From the NCBI RefSeq assembly GCF_013340845.1, contig NZ_AP020335.1, positions 2,356,001-2,420,000 on the forward strand: a stretch of DNA of 64,000 nt, read 5' to 3'. Below the pieces are notes generated by a model, which was given only the letters and a program-made list of their open reading frames with translations, was not told the origin of the DNA and did no database searches. Position numbers and translations under genes: made by a program. Positions 25,118 to 33,383 of this stretch are shown in pieces (position 1 is the stretch's first letter; each line of letters begins with the position of its first letter). Source of the DNA: Hydrogenovibrio marinus. Its GTDB lineage: Bacteria > Pseudomonadota > Gammaproteobacteria > Thiomicrospirales > Thiomicrospiraceae.

Positions 25118-25203
25118 TTTTATAACCGATAATCTTGCAACGCACGGCAAAGACACAAACTACTCACTAGCGGCTAAAGCGCCACAACAGAGTCAAAAAA
25201 GCG

Positions 25204-25890
25204 ATGAAAATGAGTCAAATTTTTAAAGTTATTCAGGTCGAACACTTCACGGCAGACACACTTCAGCTGATTCTCAAACCGACCCAGCCTTTCCGTTATC
25301 AAGCCGGTGACTACATTATGCTTGGCTTCGAGCAGGAAGACCTGAAACCGTTTTCCATTGCCTCTTCACCGCGCAATGATGGTCGTATTGAACTACACAT
25401 CCGCAAGCATGAAGACAATGCATGGAACGACCGTCTTTTCTCTCTGACGTCAGGGGAAGAAGTATTGGTCGAGGGGCCAAAACCGCAATATCAGCTTGAT
25501 GAGGACATTTGCCAAAGCAAAAAACCTATTCTGTTCGTTGCCGGTGGTACAGGCTTTGCGCCGATGAAAGCTTTGTTAGATGAGTTGCTGGCGTCGGGAT
25601 GCGAAAACACCATTCACTTCTATTGGGGTTCGAGACACAAAGAAGACCTCTACATGCGTAACCAAATGATTGCCTTGGCGAAACATCATGATAACTTGGA
25701 CTATGTTGAAGTCTTGTCCGAACCAAGTGAAACCGATACGGGATTAACCGGATTGGTTCACCAAGTGGTCTTGGAACGCCACCCCAACCTGGCAGATTTT
25801 CGCGTTTATCTTTGTGGGCCTTGGCCGATGGTTCAAACCGCAAAAGAAGATTTCTTTGCCGCCAATTTACCGGAAAATCAATTCAACTGA
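25204..25890 (+). CDS. NAD(P)H-flavin reductase, Fre-like
   Basis: A 228-residue ferredoxin-reductase-fold enzyme like Fre/LuxG. The flavin-binding motif is KPFSIASSP (RxYS-type), the NAD(P) motif is LFVAGGTGFAPMKALLD, and the C-terminal block is YLCGPWPMVQTA. It has no iron-sulfur domain. It would reduce free flavins using NAD(P)H in the cytosol. The dispersed motif at 25782-25800 encodes HPNLADF. ATG 25204 and ATG 25210 are both possible starts and neither has a strong ribosome site. Confidence 0.85.
   Translation: MKMSQIFKVIQVEHFTADTLQLILKPTQPFRYQAGDYIMLGFEQEDLKPFSIASSPRNDGRIELHIRKHEDNAWNDRLFSLTSGEEVLVEGPKPQYQLDEDICQSKKPILFVAGGTGFAPMKALLDELLASGCENTIHFYWGSRHKEDLYMRNQMIALAKHHDNLDYVEVLSEPSETDTGLTGLVHQVVLERHPNLADFRVYLCGPWPMVQTAKEDFFAANLPENQFN
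25782..25800 (+). repeat. dispersed CCAACCTGGCAGA motif, copy 8
   Basis: CCCCAACCTGGCAGATTTT, an exact consensus copy, is read as PNLADF in the flavin reductase gene. Confidence 0.75.
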
Positions 25891-25961
25891 TTCTTGTTTT
25901 TTTGCAAGTTTGCACACTCTTTGCTTAACATAAGCATCAACCAATCGAGTGGAAACAAACG

Positions 25962-26639
25962 ATGCAAGAAAGATTGACGAGCTCCTATGTAAAACCCTTG
26001 TTCGGCGCGGCTTTGTGCTGGCTGGTGCTTGGTATTTTCGGTATCGCAAATGCGGCAACTTCCAACATTCCGCCTCTGCCTCAACCACTGCCTGTGCAAA
26101 AAGCACCTCTGCAAACACAACAAACTGTGGCGGCAAGCAACCCTTCGGCAAAAAGAATTTTGACCGATTATTGGGGGCTAAGTTATCACGTGTTCAGCAT
26201 CGCCAATCCGGATGTTTCTTCCAGTACGCCAAAATCTGTCATGTTGAAACTCGGACATCACCTTAACGATACGCTTGCCATTGAAGCCGGGTTGGCAACG
26301 CCTATCTCGGACGATAAGGTCAACTGGAGTGGACAGTCGGCATATCAAAAGGTCGATACGCTTTTTACCATCCGCCTACGCAAAGCTTTCGTGAATATGG
26401 AAGGGATTGAGGCTTATGGACTTTTGGGCGCGGCTTACACCAAACTGGATACGGGGATGGTTGAAAGCGGAGCCTTGGTTCAAGGCTATAAGGAATCGAC
26501 GGATTTCGCGTTTGGTTTCGGTGCTCGTAGCCGATTGGGCACCACAAACATGACGGGCTACGTGGAATACAATCGTTTGGTGAATGAATCGAAATTCGGT
26601 CTATCCAGCGTATCTGTCGGCGTCGACTATTACTTCTGA
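25962..26639 (+). CDS. outer-membrane beta-barrel protein
   Basis: A 225-residue exported protein. The hydrophobic signal (FGAALCWLVLGIFGIANA|AT) is followed by a Pro/Gln-rich stretch and alternating amphipathic strands ending in VSVGVDYYF, the aromatic terminus that marks outer-membrane barrels. Size and pattern suit an OmpX/OmpW/OmpA-type eight-stranded barrel. Blocks such as LGHHLNDTLAIEAGLATPI and AYGLLGAAYTKL are typical of 'porin family/outer membrane beta-barrel' proteins. Its last ten bases overlap the convergent rdgB. Transport role unproven. Confidence 0.75.
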   Translation: MQERLTSSYVKPLFGAALCWLVLGIFGIANAATSNIPPLPQPLPVQKAPLQTQQTVAASNPSAKRILTDYWGLSYHVFSIANPDVSSSTPKSVMLKLGHHLNDTLAIEAGLATPISDDKVNWSGQSAYQKVDTLFTIRLRKAFVNMEGIEAYGLLGAAYTKLDTGMVESGALVQGYKESTDFAFGFGARSRLGTTNMTGYVEYNRLVNESKFGLSSVSVGVDYYF

Positions 26640-27235
26640 TATCCGTTAAGCTGCGCCATCAGTTGCTGTAACGCTTGAGCGCGATGGCTGACTTCGTTTT
26701 TCTGCACCTTGGAAAGCTCTGCCGCGGTACAGCCGAATGCATCAAACCACACCAACGGATCATAACCGAAACCACCCGTTCCTTGAGGCGCCTCCAACAA
26801 ACGACCACACCATTGCCCTAACCCGATTTTCGGCGTTGGATCTTGCGCATGCTCAACATAAACCATCGCGCAATAGTAACAGGCTTCTCGCTCTGTTTTA
26901 CCCTGCATGGTTTCCAGCAGTTTTTCATTATTCAAAGCATCTGAAGCAGTTTGTCCTTTATAGCCTTCGGCATAACGTGCGGAATAAATACCCGGCTGTC
27001 CCTGCAACACAGGCACTTCCAAACCGGAATCGTCGGCAATGGCAGGTAGCCCGGTTTTTTCGCTAGCGAAACGTGCTTTAATCAAGGCGTTTTCAATGAA
27101 GCTCAAACCATCTTCAATCGCTTCTTCCTGAAAAAACTCAGACTGCGGATGCACCTGGAACCCCAATGGAGACAAGATGTGCTGCATTTCCGCCAATTTA
27201 CCGGCATTGCCGGTTGCCAAAACAACCTTCTTCAT
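26630..27235 (-). CDS. rdgB: dITP/XTP pyrophosphatase
   Basis: A 201-residue RdgB/HAM1 enzyme that removes non-canonical purine nucleoside triphosphates (dITP, XTP) from the pool. The N-terminal substrate loop VVLATGNAGKLAEM, ADDSGLEVPVLQGQPGIYSARYAE and the C-terminal GGFGYDPLVW block with SHRAQAL are complete. It follows rph by 18 bases on the same strand; the pair is a common arrangement. The 3' end overlaps the convergent outer-membrane gene by ten bases. Confidence 0.95.
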   Translation of the reverse strand: MKKVVLATGNAGKLAEMQHILSPLGFQVHPQSEFFQEEAIEDGLSFIENALIKARFASEKTGLPAIADDSGLEVPVLQGQPGIYSARYAEGYKGQTASDALNNEKLLETMQGKTEREACYYCAMVYVEHAQDPTPKIGLGQWCGRLLEAPQGTGGFGYDPLVWFDAFGCTAAELSKVQKNEVSHRAQALQQLMAQLNGYQK

Positions 27236-27253
27236 CTGTTCACTCGCTCCGTA

Positions 27254-27970
27254 TTACTCGGCAAGCATTGCTTTTTGTTTCTGGATCAATTCTTTAATGC
27301 CTTTCGCACCCAACGTCAGCATTGCGTTCATCTCTTCCAGAGAATAAGGCTCTGCTTCCGCCGTACCCTGCACTTCGATAAAACGACCATCTTCTGTCAT
27401 CACCAAGTTCATATCGGTTTCTGCAGTAGAATCTTCAGCATAGTCCAAATCCAACACAGGCGTTCCCTGATAAACCCCAACAGAAACGGACGCCACGTTT
27501 TGAATCAATGGATTTTCAGTTAAGGTACCGTCTTTTATCAAAGTATCCAGCGCCAACGCCATAGCGGCAAAACCACCCGTAATGGATGCAGTACGCGTAC
27601 CGCCATCCGCCTGAATAACATCACAGTCAATTGTGATACTGCGCTCACCAAGCTTCGCTAAATCAACTCCAGCTCTTAATGAACGGCCAATCAATCTTTG
27701 AATTTCTACAGTACGACCACCTTGTTTCCCGGCACTCGCCTCACGACGCATTCTCGTGCCGGTAGAGCGTGGCAACATACCGTATTCCGCTGTCACCCAA
27801 CCTTGACCTTGCCCTTTAAGAAAGGGAGGAATTTTTTCTTCTATTGTCGCGGTACAAATTACTTTGGTATCACCGAATTCGACCAGCACCGAGCCTTCAG
27901 CGTGCTTTGTGAAGTTTTTTGTCAGTCTTACAGCTCTCATTTCATCAGTTTGACGGCCACTTGGTCTCAT
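27254..27970 (-). CDS. rph: ribonuclease PH
   Basis: A 238-residue phosphorolytic 3'-5' exoribonuclease that trims tRNA 3' ends. The family blocks are intact: [62 protein letters not shown] and [15 protein letters not shown]. Phosphate-binding arginines are present. It is divergent from yicC across 131 bases and upstream of rdgB. The length equals that of active RNase PH enzymes and there is no frameshift of the E. coli K-12 kind. Confidence 0.96.
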   Translation of the reverse strand: MRPSGRQTDEMRAVRLTKNFTKHAEGSVLVEFGDTKVICTATIEEKIPPFLKGQGQGWVTAEYGMLPRSTGTRMRREASAGKQGGRTVEIQRLIGRSLRAGVDLAKLGERSITIDCDVIQADGGTRTASITGGFAAMALALDTLIKDGTLTENPLIQNVASVSVGVYQGTPVLDLDYAEDSTAETDMNLVMTEDGRFIEVQGTAEAEPYSLEEMNAMLTLGAKGIKELIQKQKAMLAE

Positions 27971-28101
27971 TTGATTTGTCCTTATCGAATACTTTTTATT
28001 AGAATGGAAGGATTATACGAGACGATGACGTCGCACTCAAACCGTCTTGCAACAAACATTCAACATAAGGCTCAATCAATGCCGAAGAAGGTGGGTAACG
28101 C

Positions 28102-28968
28102 ATGAAAAGCATGACAGCTTTTGCCAGAGTAGAACAACAACAGGATTGGGGGAAAATTAGCTGGGAGCTCCGAAGTGTCAACCAGCGTTACCTTGAAATC
28201 TATCTGAAAATGTCGGAAAACCTGAAGTCCGTCGAAATGCCCGCCCGCGAAAAAATCAAACAATCCATCGGGCGCGGGAAATTGGAAGGTACGCTTCAAG
28301 TAGATCTGACAGAAGCTGCAACCAGTTTTCATGTGGACATCAATCTGGTCAACCAACTGGTGCAATCCATCGAAGCCGTCCAACTCTCTTTACCGGAAGC
28401 GACCAACCTGAGTCCATTGGATATTTTGAAGTGGCCCGGCGTGTTACAAACCCAACAATCGACCTTATCCGCAGAGCAACTGAACGATGCCATTCTTGGT
28501 TGTCTGCAACAAGCTTTGGAACAACTCAACGAAGCCCGTGGTCGCGAAGGACAAGCTTTGGCAATGATTCTGTCGGAAAAGATTGAGCGCCTGCAAAATG
28601 AAGTTGATGCAGTCAAAGCCATCTACCCGGAAGCCTTAAGCCAACATACTGAAGCCTTAAAGCAACGCATTCAGGAACTCGCAGGACAAGTTGATGACTA
28701 TCGTTTTCATCAGGAAGTGGCGATCATTGCCCAAAAAGCCGACATTACTGAGGAAATCGAGCGCTTGCAAACACACCTGACAGAAGTATCACGCTTACTG
28801 ACCACCAAAGGATTGGTCGGAAGACGACTGGATTTCCTCATGCAGGAACTGAATCGCGAAGCGAATACACTCGGCTCAAAAGCTATTGATCCGAGACTGA
28901 CACAATTGAGTGTTGAATGCAAAGTGCTCATCGAACAAATGCGCGAACAAATCCAGAATATAGAGTAG
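28102..28968 (+). CDS. yicC: YicC-family endoribonuclease
   Basis: A 288-residue protein of the YicC family, described as an endoribonuclease acting on small RNA and mRNA targets. Start MKSMTAFARVEQQQDWG, SVNQRYLEIYLKMSE, the conserved REGQAL block, DITEEIERLQTHL and the C-terminal GRRLDFLMQELNREANTLGSKA are typical. The ribosome site AAGGTGGG precedes ATG 28102. The last codons, for QIQNIE and the stop, coincide with the attachment site of the integrated element beginning here, and a second copy of these codons is found at 44189-44209. The integration leaves the protein intact. Confidence 0.93.
   Translation: MKSMTAFARVEQQQDWGKISWELRSVNQRYLEIYLKMSENLKSVEMPAREKIKQSIGRGKLEGTLQVDLTEAATSFHVDINLVNQLVQSIEAVQLSLPEATNLSPLDILKWPGVLQTQQSTLSAEQLNDAILGCLQQALEQLNEARGREGQALAMILSEKIERLQNEVDAVKAIYPEALSQHTEALKQRIQELAGQVDDYRFHQEVAIIAQKADITEEIERLQTHLTEVSRLLTTKGLVGRRLDFLMQELNREANTLGSKAIDPRLTQLSVECKVLIEQMREQIQNIE
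28948..28968 (+). repeat. left attachment site (attL) at the yicC 3' end
   Basis: CAAATCCAGAATAT (28948-28961) is identical to 44189-44202. Over the full 21 bases it encodes QIQNIE and a stop, as does the distal copy. It marks the integrase-proximal end of the element. Confidence 0.75.
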
Positions 28969-29130
28969 AATCCACGCAAATCCATCTAAGCTCTAAAATA
29001 GTTGATTATTCAAGATTATCTCCTGTTTTAGATCCACCAACTTCCACCATCACCCACCACTTTCTATGCTAAAATGGTGGTTAAATTGGCGGGTGTTTAA
29101 TCGATCACTAAAGAAGTTAACGGTGGGTAA

Positions 29131-30345
29131 ATGGGTGTATTAACAGTTAAAGGCATTGAAGCGAAGGTAAGGGCAAACAAGCCAGGTCGATTTTCTGATG
29201 GTAATGGGCTTTATTTAGTTATTCCAAAGTCAGGCAAGCCTTTTTGGATGTTGCGCTACACCTCCAACAAAAAACGTAGAGAAATGACTCTTGGAAAGCT
29301 AATAGACTTTTCTTTATCTGAAGCTAGATTAGAAGCGGCAAAAAACATGCATCAGCACCGCCAAGGCACTGATCCATTGCTCATAAAGAAACGTGCACAA
29401 GAAGAAAGCATTGTTACAGTGGATGATTTATTTGAAGATTGGCAGAAAGAGAATTTAAAAAGACTTAAACACCCTCAAATTCCAAAACGAATATATACCA
29501 GAGATATTCAACCTCATATAGGTGATGCCCGCTTAGATTCTATTCAAGCACGGGATGTTAGAAAAATTCTTCAAAAAATTAATGAATCAGGAAGGCCTAG
29601 CATCGCAAATGATGCCTTGGGGTACTGCAAACAAATGTTTAATCATGGAATTAAACTAGATGTCATCGGTGCCAACCCTGCTAGCGCCTTTACCGTTACT
29701 GATGCGGGAGGCATTGAAGGGAGCAAGGATCGAGCGCTCACCATCAAAGAACTAAAATTTTTCTTTACGGTTGCCAAAAACAATTCCACAAGCTTTAGTC
29801 GCGAAAACTACCTAGCGTGTGGATTATTGGTTTCGCTAGGTGTTAGAAAAACTGAGTTAACTGAAGCCAAATGGTCAGAATTTAATTTGGACAATGCTAC
29901 TTGGAACTTGCCTAAAGAAAGAAGCAAATCAAATTCGGAAATAACCATCCCTCTATCAGAAGTCGTAGTTGCTTGGTTAAACGAACTTAAAGTCAGGGCA
30001 TGTGAGTCTGACTATGTTTTTCCTAGTCGAAGACAATCAAAAAAACCTTATATGGGAGCTGACACCTTAAACAGAGCAATTACCAAACTCTTTGGACATG
30101 AAGCAGGAAAGAAAAAACAACCTCCAAACAAAATGGGAGACATAAAGCATTTCACCGTGCATGATTTAAGAAGAACTTGCCGAACGCTACTTGCGGCACA
30201 AGGCACCCCCGGACATGTTGCCGAGAGGTGCCTTAATCACAAACTAAAAGGTGTTGAAGGTATTTACGATAAGTATGACTATTTTAAGGAGCGTAAAGCA
30301 GCCCTAAGTAAACTGTCGATAACCATAAGCAAACTAATTGACTAA
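29131..30345 (+). CDS. tyrosine-type integrase (P4 family)
   Basis: A 404-residue integrase that should catalyse site-specific insertion and excision of the island. An N-terminal arm-binding domain of DUF4102 type (GIEAKVRANKPGRFSDGNGL, MTLGKLIDFSLSEAR) precedes the SAM-like core-binding domain and the catalytic domain with the first Arg in SLGVRKTEL, HxLR-type HDLRRTCRTLL, His in HVAERCLNH and the nucleophile Tyr in GIYDKYDY. It begins 162 bases after the yicC stop, reading into the island. The ribosome site is GGTGGG. Most relatives target tRNA genes; here the target is yicC. Confidence 0.93.
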   Translation: MGVLTVKGIEAKVRANKPGRFSDGNGLYLVIPKSGKPFWMLRYTSNKKRREMTLGKLIDFSLSEARLEAAKNMHQHRQGTDPLLIKKRAQEESIVTVDDLFEDWQKENLKRLKHPQIPKRIYTRDIQPHIGDARLDSIQARDVRKILQKINESGRPSIANDALGYCKQMFNHGIKLDVIGANPASAFTVTDAGGIEGSKDRALTIKELKFFFTVAKNNSTSFSRENYLACGLLVSLGVRKTELTEAKWSEFNLDNATWNLPKERSKSNSEITIPLSEVVVAWLNELKVRACESDYVFPSRRQSKKPYMGADTLNRAITKLFGHEAGKKKQPPNKMGDIKHFTVHDLRRTCRTLLAAQGTPGHVAERCLNHKLKGVEGIYDKYDYFKERKAALSKLSITISKLID

Positions 30346-30376
30346 ACCTTATTCTTTTTGAATGGTTCAATAAGCT

Positions 30377-30562
30377 TTACCCAAAATTACTCAAAACCAA
30401 TATCAAAAACAAAATAAAACCAAAGACACTGACCAGCCATAACAAGGTCAAAACTAGACCTTGAACTAAATTTACAGTTGTTTTGTTTTTGCCTGCCTTT
30501 AAAAAACTATTTACTGCAACTGCGAACACAACAAAGCCCAATATTCGAAACATCAATGGCAT
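30377..30562 (-). CDS. 61-residue membrane protein, third gene of the TerB/HNH-like cassette
   Basis: A small protein with two predicted membrane helices (RILGFVVFAVAVNSFL and LVLTLLWLVSVFGFILFLI) separated by the basic loop KAGKNKTTVN. ATG 30562 was preferred to the GTG at 30574 because AAGGTG lies 9 bases before it. That ribosome site touches the end of the preceding 550-residue gene, 17 bases away, so the three genes are likely co-transcribed. No family recognised. It resembles small membrane partners or immunity proteins in defence and toxin cassettes, which is inference only. Confidence 0.6.
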   Translation of the reverse strand: MPLMFRILGFVVFAVAVNSFLKAGKNKTTVNLVQGLVLTLLWLVSVFGFILFLILVLSNFG

Positions 30563-30579
30563 GCTGACACGCACCTTAA

Positions 30580-32232
30580 TCAGTAGCTAAAACTAGCCAA
30601 CATATCGTCAATATCTGCCCTGTTTGTTTGAATTGAGTTCTCAAGTTGATTTAGAACAAAGTCATCTTCTTGATTTTTAATCGCCCCGAACAAATCTAAC
30701 TTATCCCAAATATAAGCCATTAAGGACATCGAAATAGCAGTTAAACTACCGACAACCAATGCAGTAAGCATTCCTGCTATTGGCACTAACAATGGAATTG
30801 CCAAAATTGCTTTTTCAATAATCTCCTCTAGCAGGACGCCACCGATTACAATACCGCCAGCGAAAAGCAACTTCATGGTTTCATGAGCAACCGCTTCAAA
30901 CGACATACCTTCTGGAGGAAAAGCTAACATTTTCAATGCTCGATAAAGACTAAAAACACCTTCTCGAATCATCCTTACTGTGCGCTTGGCTGTCGTGGCA
31001 AAGACATTAATTAGAGTTGTGACAATGTTAGAGATAAACCCTGATATAGCGCCATCTTTAAATGCATGCAAAACATCTTTCCATTTACTAAGAACATTTT
31101 TTGCAATTCGTTTAAAGCGAGTAGAGATTTCTTCAAGCCATTTGTTTTTATCTATCCCCTCTTTCATTAGGTTTTTTATTTCTTGAATAATATTAGAAAA
31201 AAGCTCTACTAACACCATTCCAAAAGCTTGTTGCCACCCCATCTTAGCAGCTTCAGTTGCACTTGTTAGTAACACCTCTTGCCCTTGTTTTTTGATTTGC
31301 TTTTTTATTTGTTCATTTTTAATATGTTTTTTTGATTTTTTATATTTTTCCTCAACTAATTTTGAATCAAGGTCGTAGAATTCTGCATTCGTCATATCGG
31401 GATCACCCGTTTTTTTTGCATTGTCTTGAGTTATTTTTGAGTCTGCCCACTCTTTTAAATCCTTATCCTGCTTTGAATTATTCATAGTTCCTTCAACTAA
31501 TGTCAGGTTATCTTTATGCCCAGATACTTGAGCTCTGTCGACCAACCTTTCTTCACCATTAGTACCTTGTGCATACAAATGGTTTTTCGGATCTAATTCC
31601 AATTCTTTCACAGAAGTTACATGCTCTCCATCAATCCGCACATGCTTATTTACATTATTACCATCTTTAACTCCAAGTTCCTTACCTGAGTATCCGTCAG
31701 TTACTGATGCACCCTTTTCTATAGATTGAAACTCTTCTTTCTTCCATTTATCCTTTATAACATCGTGAACTTTATGCTTTCCCTTTCGGTCTATACCGTT
31801 ATTGAAAGAATCTTGCCATTCTTCATATCTTTTCTGGTCATCTGTAGTCGCAACCACACCTTTCTCAAAATTATGAAGAGTAGTAACATTCCCTCCCGTC
31901 TTATCATAAGCTGCCAAAACTTTACCCAATCCGAAAGGAACCACAATTGCGTGCATGACGTCAGATTTTAGCTGATCAACCATGCTTTCCAGCCTTTCAT
32001 CATGAAAACGGTCTTTAATAGAATCTAAGAGTCCATACACTTCTTGCTCACTAATCCCTTCAGCAGAGGTAATCTCGGCAATTAATGAAAATGGCTTGCT
32101 TGGTGAATGATTAACTTTACCTTCAAGCATTTCTGTAACTAGTCCAGCATCAACCAGACTACTCACAAGCGGTTTTCTCTTTGCTTTCAATATTTGTTGT
32201 TGGCGCATAAAAGCTTCAATATTCTTAGACAT
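30580..32232 (-). CDS. HNH-like nuclease with hydrophobic C-terminal region (candidate defence effector)
   Basis: A 550-residue protein with no certain family. Residues about 176-260 show a pattern like HNH nucleases: a GYSGKEL stretch, DGEHVTS (EH at 203-204), then NLTLVEGT (242-249) and NNSKQDKD (251-258), comparable to the D-H-V...NL...N-x-SKxDKD layout. Residues about 395-520 contain several hydrophobic helices (SGFISNIVTTLINVF, LLFAGGIVIGGVLLEEI, LLVPIAGMLTALVVGSLTAI), suggesting membrane insertion. A highly charged helical linker (about 290-320) joins them. The gene follows the TerB-like gene by 10 bases with GAGGAG as ribosome site. I infer an effector of a small defence cassette; the HNH assignment is tentative. 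Confidence 0.5.
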   Translation of the reverse strand: MSKNIEAFMRQQQILKAKRKPLVSSLVDAGLVTEMLEGKVNHSPSKPFSLIAEITSAEGISEQEVYGLLDSIKDRFHDERLESMVDQLKSDVMHAIVVPFGLGKVLAAYDKTGGNVTTLHNFEKGVVATTDDQKRYEEWQDSFNNGIDRKGKHKVHDVIKDKWKKEEFQSIEKGASVTDGYSGKELGVKDGNNVNKHVRIDGEHVTSVKELELDPKNHLYAQGTNGEERLVDRAQVSGHKDNLTLVEGTMNNSKQDKDLKEWADSKITQDNAKKTGDPDMTNAEFYDLDSKLVEEKYKKSKKHIKNEQIKKQIKKQGQEVLLTSATEAAKMGWQQAFGMVLVELFSNIIQEIKNLMKEGIDKNKWLEEISTRFKRIAKNVLSKWKDVLHAFKDGAISGFISNIVTTLINVFATTAKRTVRMIREGVFSLYRALKMLAFPPEGMSFEAVAHETMKLLFAGGIVIGGVLLEEIIEKAILAIPLLVPIAGMLTALVVGSLTAISMSLMAYIWDKLDLFGAIKNQEDDFVLNQLENSIQTNRADIDDMLASFSY

Positions 32233-32242
32233 AAATCACTCC

Positions 32243-33040
32243 TCAGACAACTTCTGCCTTTAATTGTTCCCAAGCGACTGCATAAGCAATCTCTTTTTCA
32301 TGCTCAATATCATCTGCCATAATAATGACTAAGATGATTTCATCAAAAAACTCCATGTCCACACCTGCTTGCTTTGCCAACTCAAATGCTTCTTTAACAT
32401 TTGGTGGATTGAGATACATTTCTTCAATTCTACTCTTCACAAGTGTTGGGAGTTTTTCGGCCGCTTTTCCTGAAATAAATTGTTCAATATTTTCCCTTTC
32501 ACTTGGAGCTATTTCACCATCACAAGCCGCAACACTTATTCCTACTGCACACATTGCAACTATTGCCCTAAAGCAATCATCTGTTTCTTGCAATACACTT
32601 GCTAGCTTTTCTTTAAGTTGTTTTTCTACTATGTCAGCTTCAGCCTTTGCCTTAAGATACCCTTCTGTTCTAGCTCTATCTTTTGCGCCTTTCTCGACTC
32701 TCTCTCCCAGCTTAGATGCAGCTGTAGCACCGGCTACACCTGCTGCACCAGCCACTACTCCAGCACCTGTTAAAGAGGCCAACAGAGAAGCTCCACCTAA
32801 AAGTGAACCTCCACCTGTAAATGGTGCAGCAGCAACGGCTGCAACCCCTACAACACCTCCAACAGCGGCTTTACCTGGATTATTCTTAACTGTTTCATAT
32901 GTATCACCGGCAAAATCAGACGCTGACTTATATGCATCACCAGCTGTTTCTTTGACATAGTCGAACGTTTCCCCTGCTGTTTCACCAACCGAATCAATAG
33001 CCGAATCTAACGCATCACTTAGCTTTCTAAAAAATCCCAT
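32243..33040 (-). CDS. TerB-fold protein with glycine-rich hydrophobic N-terminal region
   Basis: A 265-residue protein. ATG 33040 was chosen for its AAAGGA ribosome site; the upstream in-frame ATG 33118 lacks one. The N-terminus has amphipathic near-repeats (ETAGETFDYVKETAGDAY, ASDFAGDTYETVK) reminiscent of membrane-binding LEA/apolipoprotein-like helices. A Gly/Ala-rich hydrophobic segment follows (VGGVVGVAAVAAAPFTGGG to GAGVVAGAAGVAGA). The C-terminal 120 residues match the TerB fold (VAACDGEIAPSERENIEQFI and FDEIILVIIMADDIEHEKE). TerB-like domains occur in tellurite-resistance and in several defence systems. No other ter genes are near. First gene of the three-gene cassette. Confidence 0.65.
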   Translation of the reverse strand: MGFFRKLSDALDSAIDSVGETAGETFDYVKETAGDAYKSASDFAGDTYETVKNNPGKAAVGGVVGVAAVAAAPFTGGGSLLGGASLLASLTGAGVVAGAAGVAGATAASKLGERVEKGAKDRARTEGYLKAKAEADIVEKQLKEKLASVLQETDDCFRAIVAMCAVGISVAACDGEIAPSERENIEQFISGKAAEKLPTLVKSRIEEMYLNPPNVKEAFELAKQAGVDMEFFDEIILVIIMADDIEHEKEIAYAVAWEQLKAEVV

Positions 33041-33092
33041 AACAAATCCTTTATCAAGTTCATAACTCTTACGAAAATAATAAAACCATTTA

Positions 33093-33109
33093 GCGTCAAC
33101 TATTGACGC
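33093..33109. promoter_or_regulatory. perfect palindrome GCGTCAA-CTA-TTGACGC
   Basis: Seven-base arms with a three-base centre, 53 bases upstream of the TerB-like gene's start and well placed for a repressor at that promoter. It shares GTYAACTATTG with the palindrome at 33222 read on the other strand. Candidate operator of the adjacent WYL regulator. Confidence 0.5.
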
Positions 33110-33221
33110 ATGATTCAATTAAACTTCTAATTTATCTAAAAACTACCCAAACTTAATCTCGCTCCAGTGGCAGACTTTACATTGAAGCTAAGGCTTGTCC
33201 GCAAAATGCGATAAAAAAGGG

Positions 33222-33239
33222 GGTTAACAATAGTTAACC
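33222..33239. promoter_or_regulatory. perfect palindrome GGTTAAC-AATA-GTTAACC
   Basis: Seven-base arms around AATA, 145 bases before the WYL gene. Together with the boxes at 33093 and 33255 it suggests a set of binding sites for one dimeric regulator. Confidence 0.5.
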
Positions 33240-33254
33240 AATAGCGTCATTCCT

Positions 33255-33267
33255 GTCAACAATTAAC
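33255..33267. promoter_or_regulatory. imperfect palindrome GTCAA-CAA-TTAAC
   Basis: Five-base arms with one mismatch, in the same form as the 33093 box. It is the third GTYAA-type element in the region. Confidence 0.35.
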
Positions 33268-33383
33268 ATTTTTTTGGACATGAAAGCTTTATGACATAAA
33301 TTAATTTAAAGCCCCAAAAACATAACTATAAAAATCAGGAAAAGGCAATCACACTGGTGTTTTACAAAAACAAGGCTTAAATA

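Larger units (their letters stand above)
33041..33383. other. divergent regulatory region between cassette and WYL gene
   Basis: The region is 343 bases long and AT-rich, with no gene seen. It holds three GTYAA-type inverted repeats (33093-33109, 33222-33239, 33255-33267), listed separately, and must contain promoters for the leftward cassette and the rightward WYL regulator. Confidence 0.5.

Noticed and set aside
28969-29130. tRNA or tmRNA gene as integration target
   Set aside because: No cloverleaf or CCA-type end could be found here. The duplicated sequence is the yicC 3' end instead.
32243-33040. Tellurite resistance operon
   Set aside because: Only a TerB-like fold is present. No terC, terD, terE, terZ or other ter genes are nearby, so the name would mislead.
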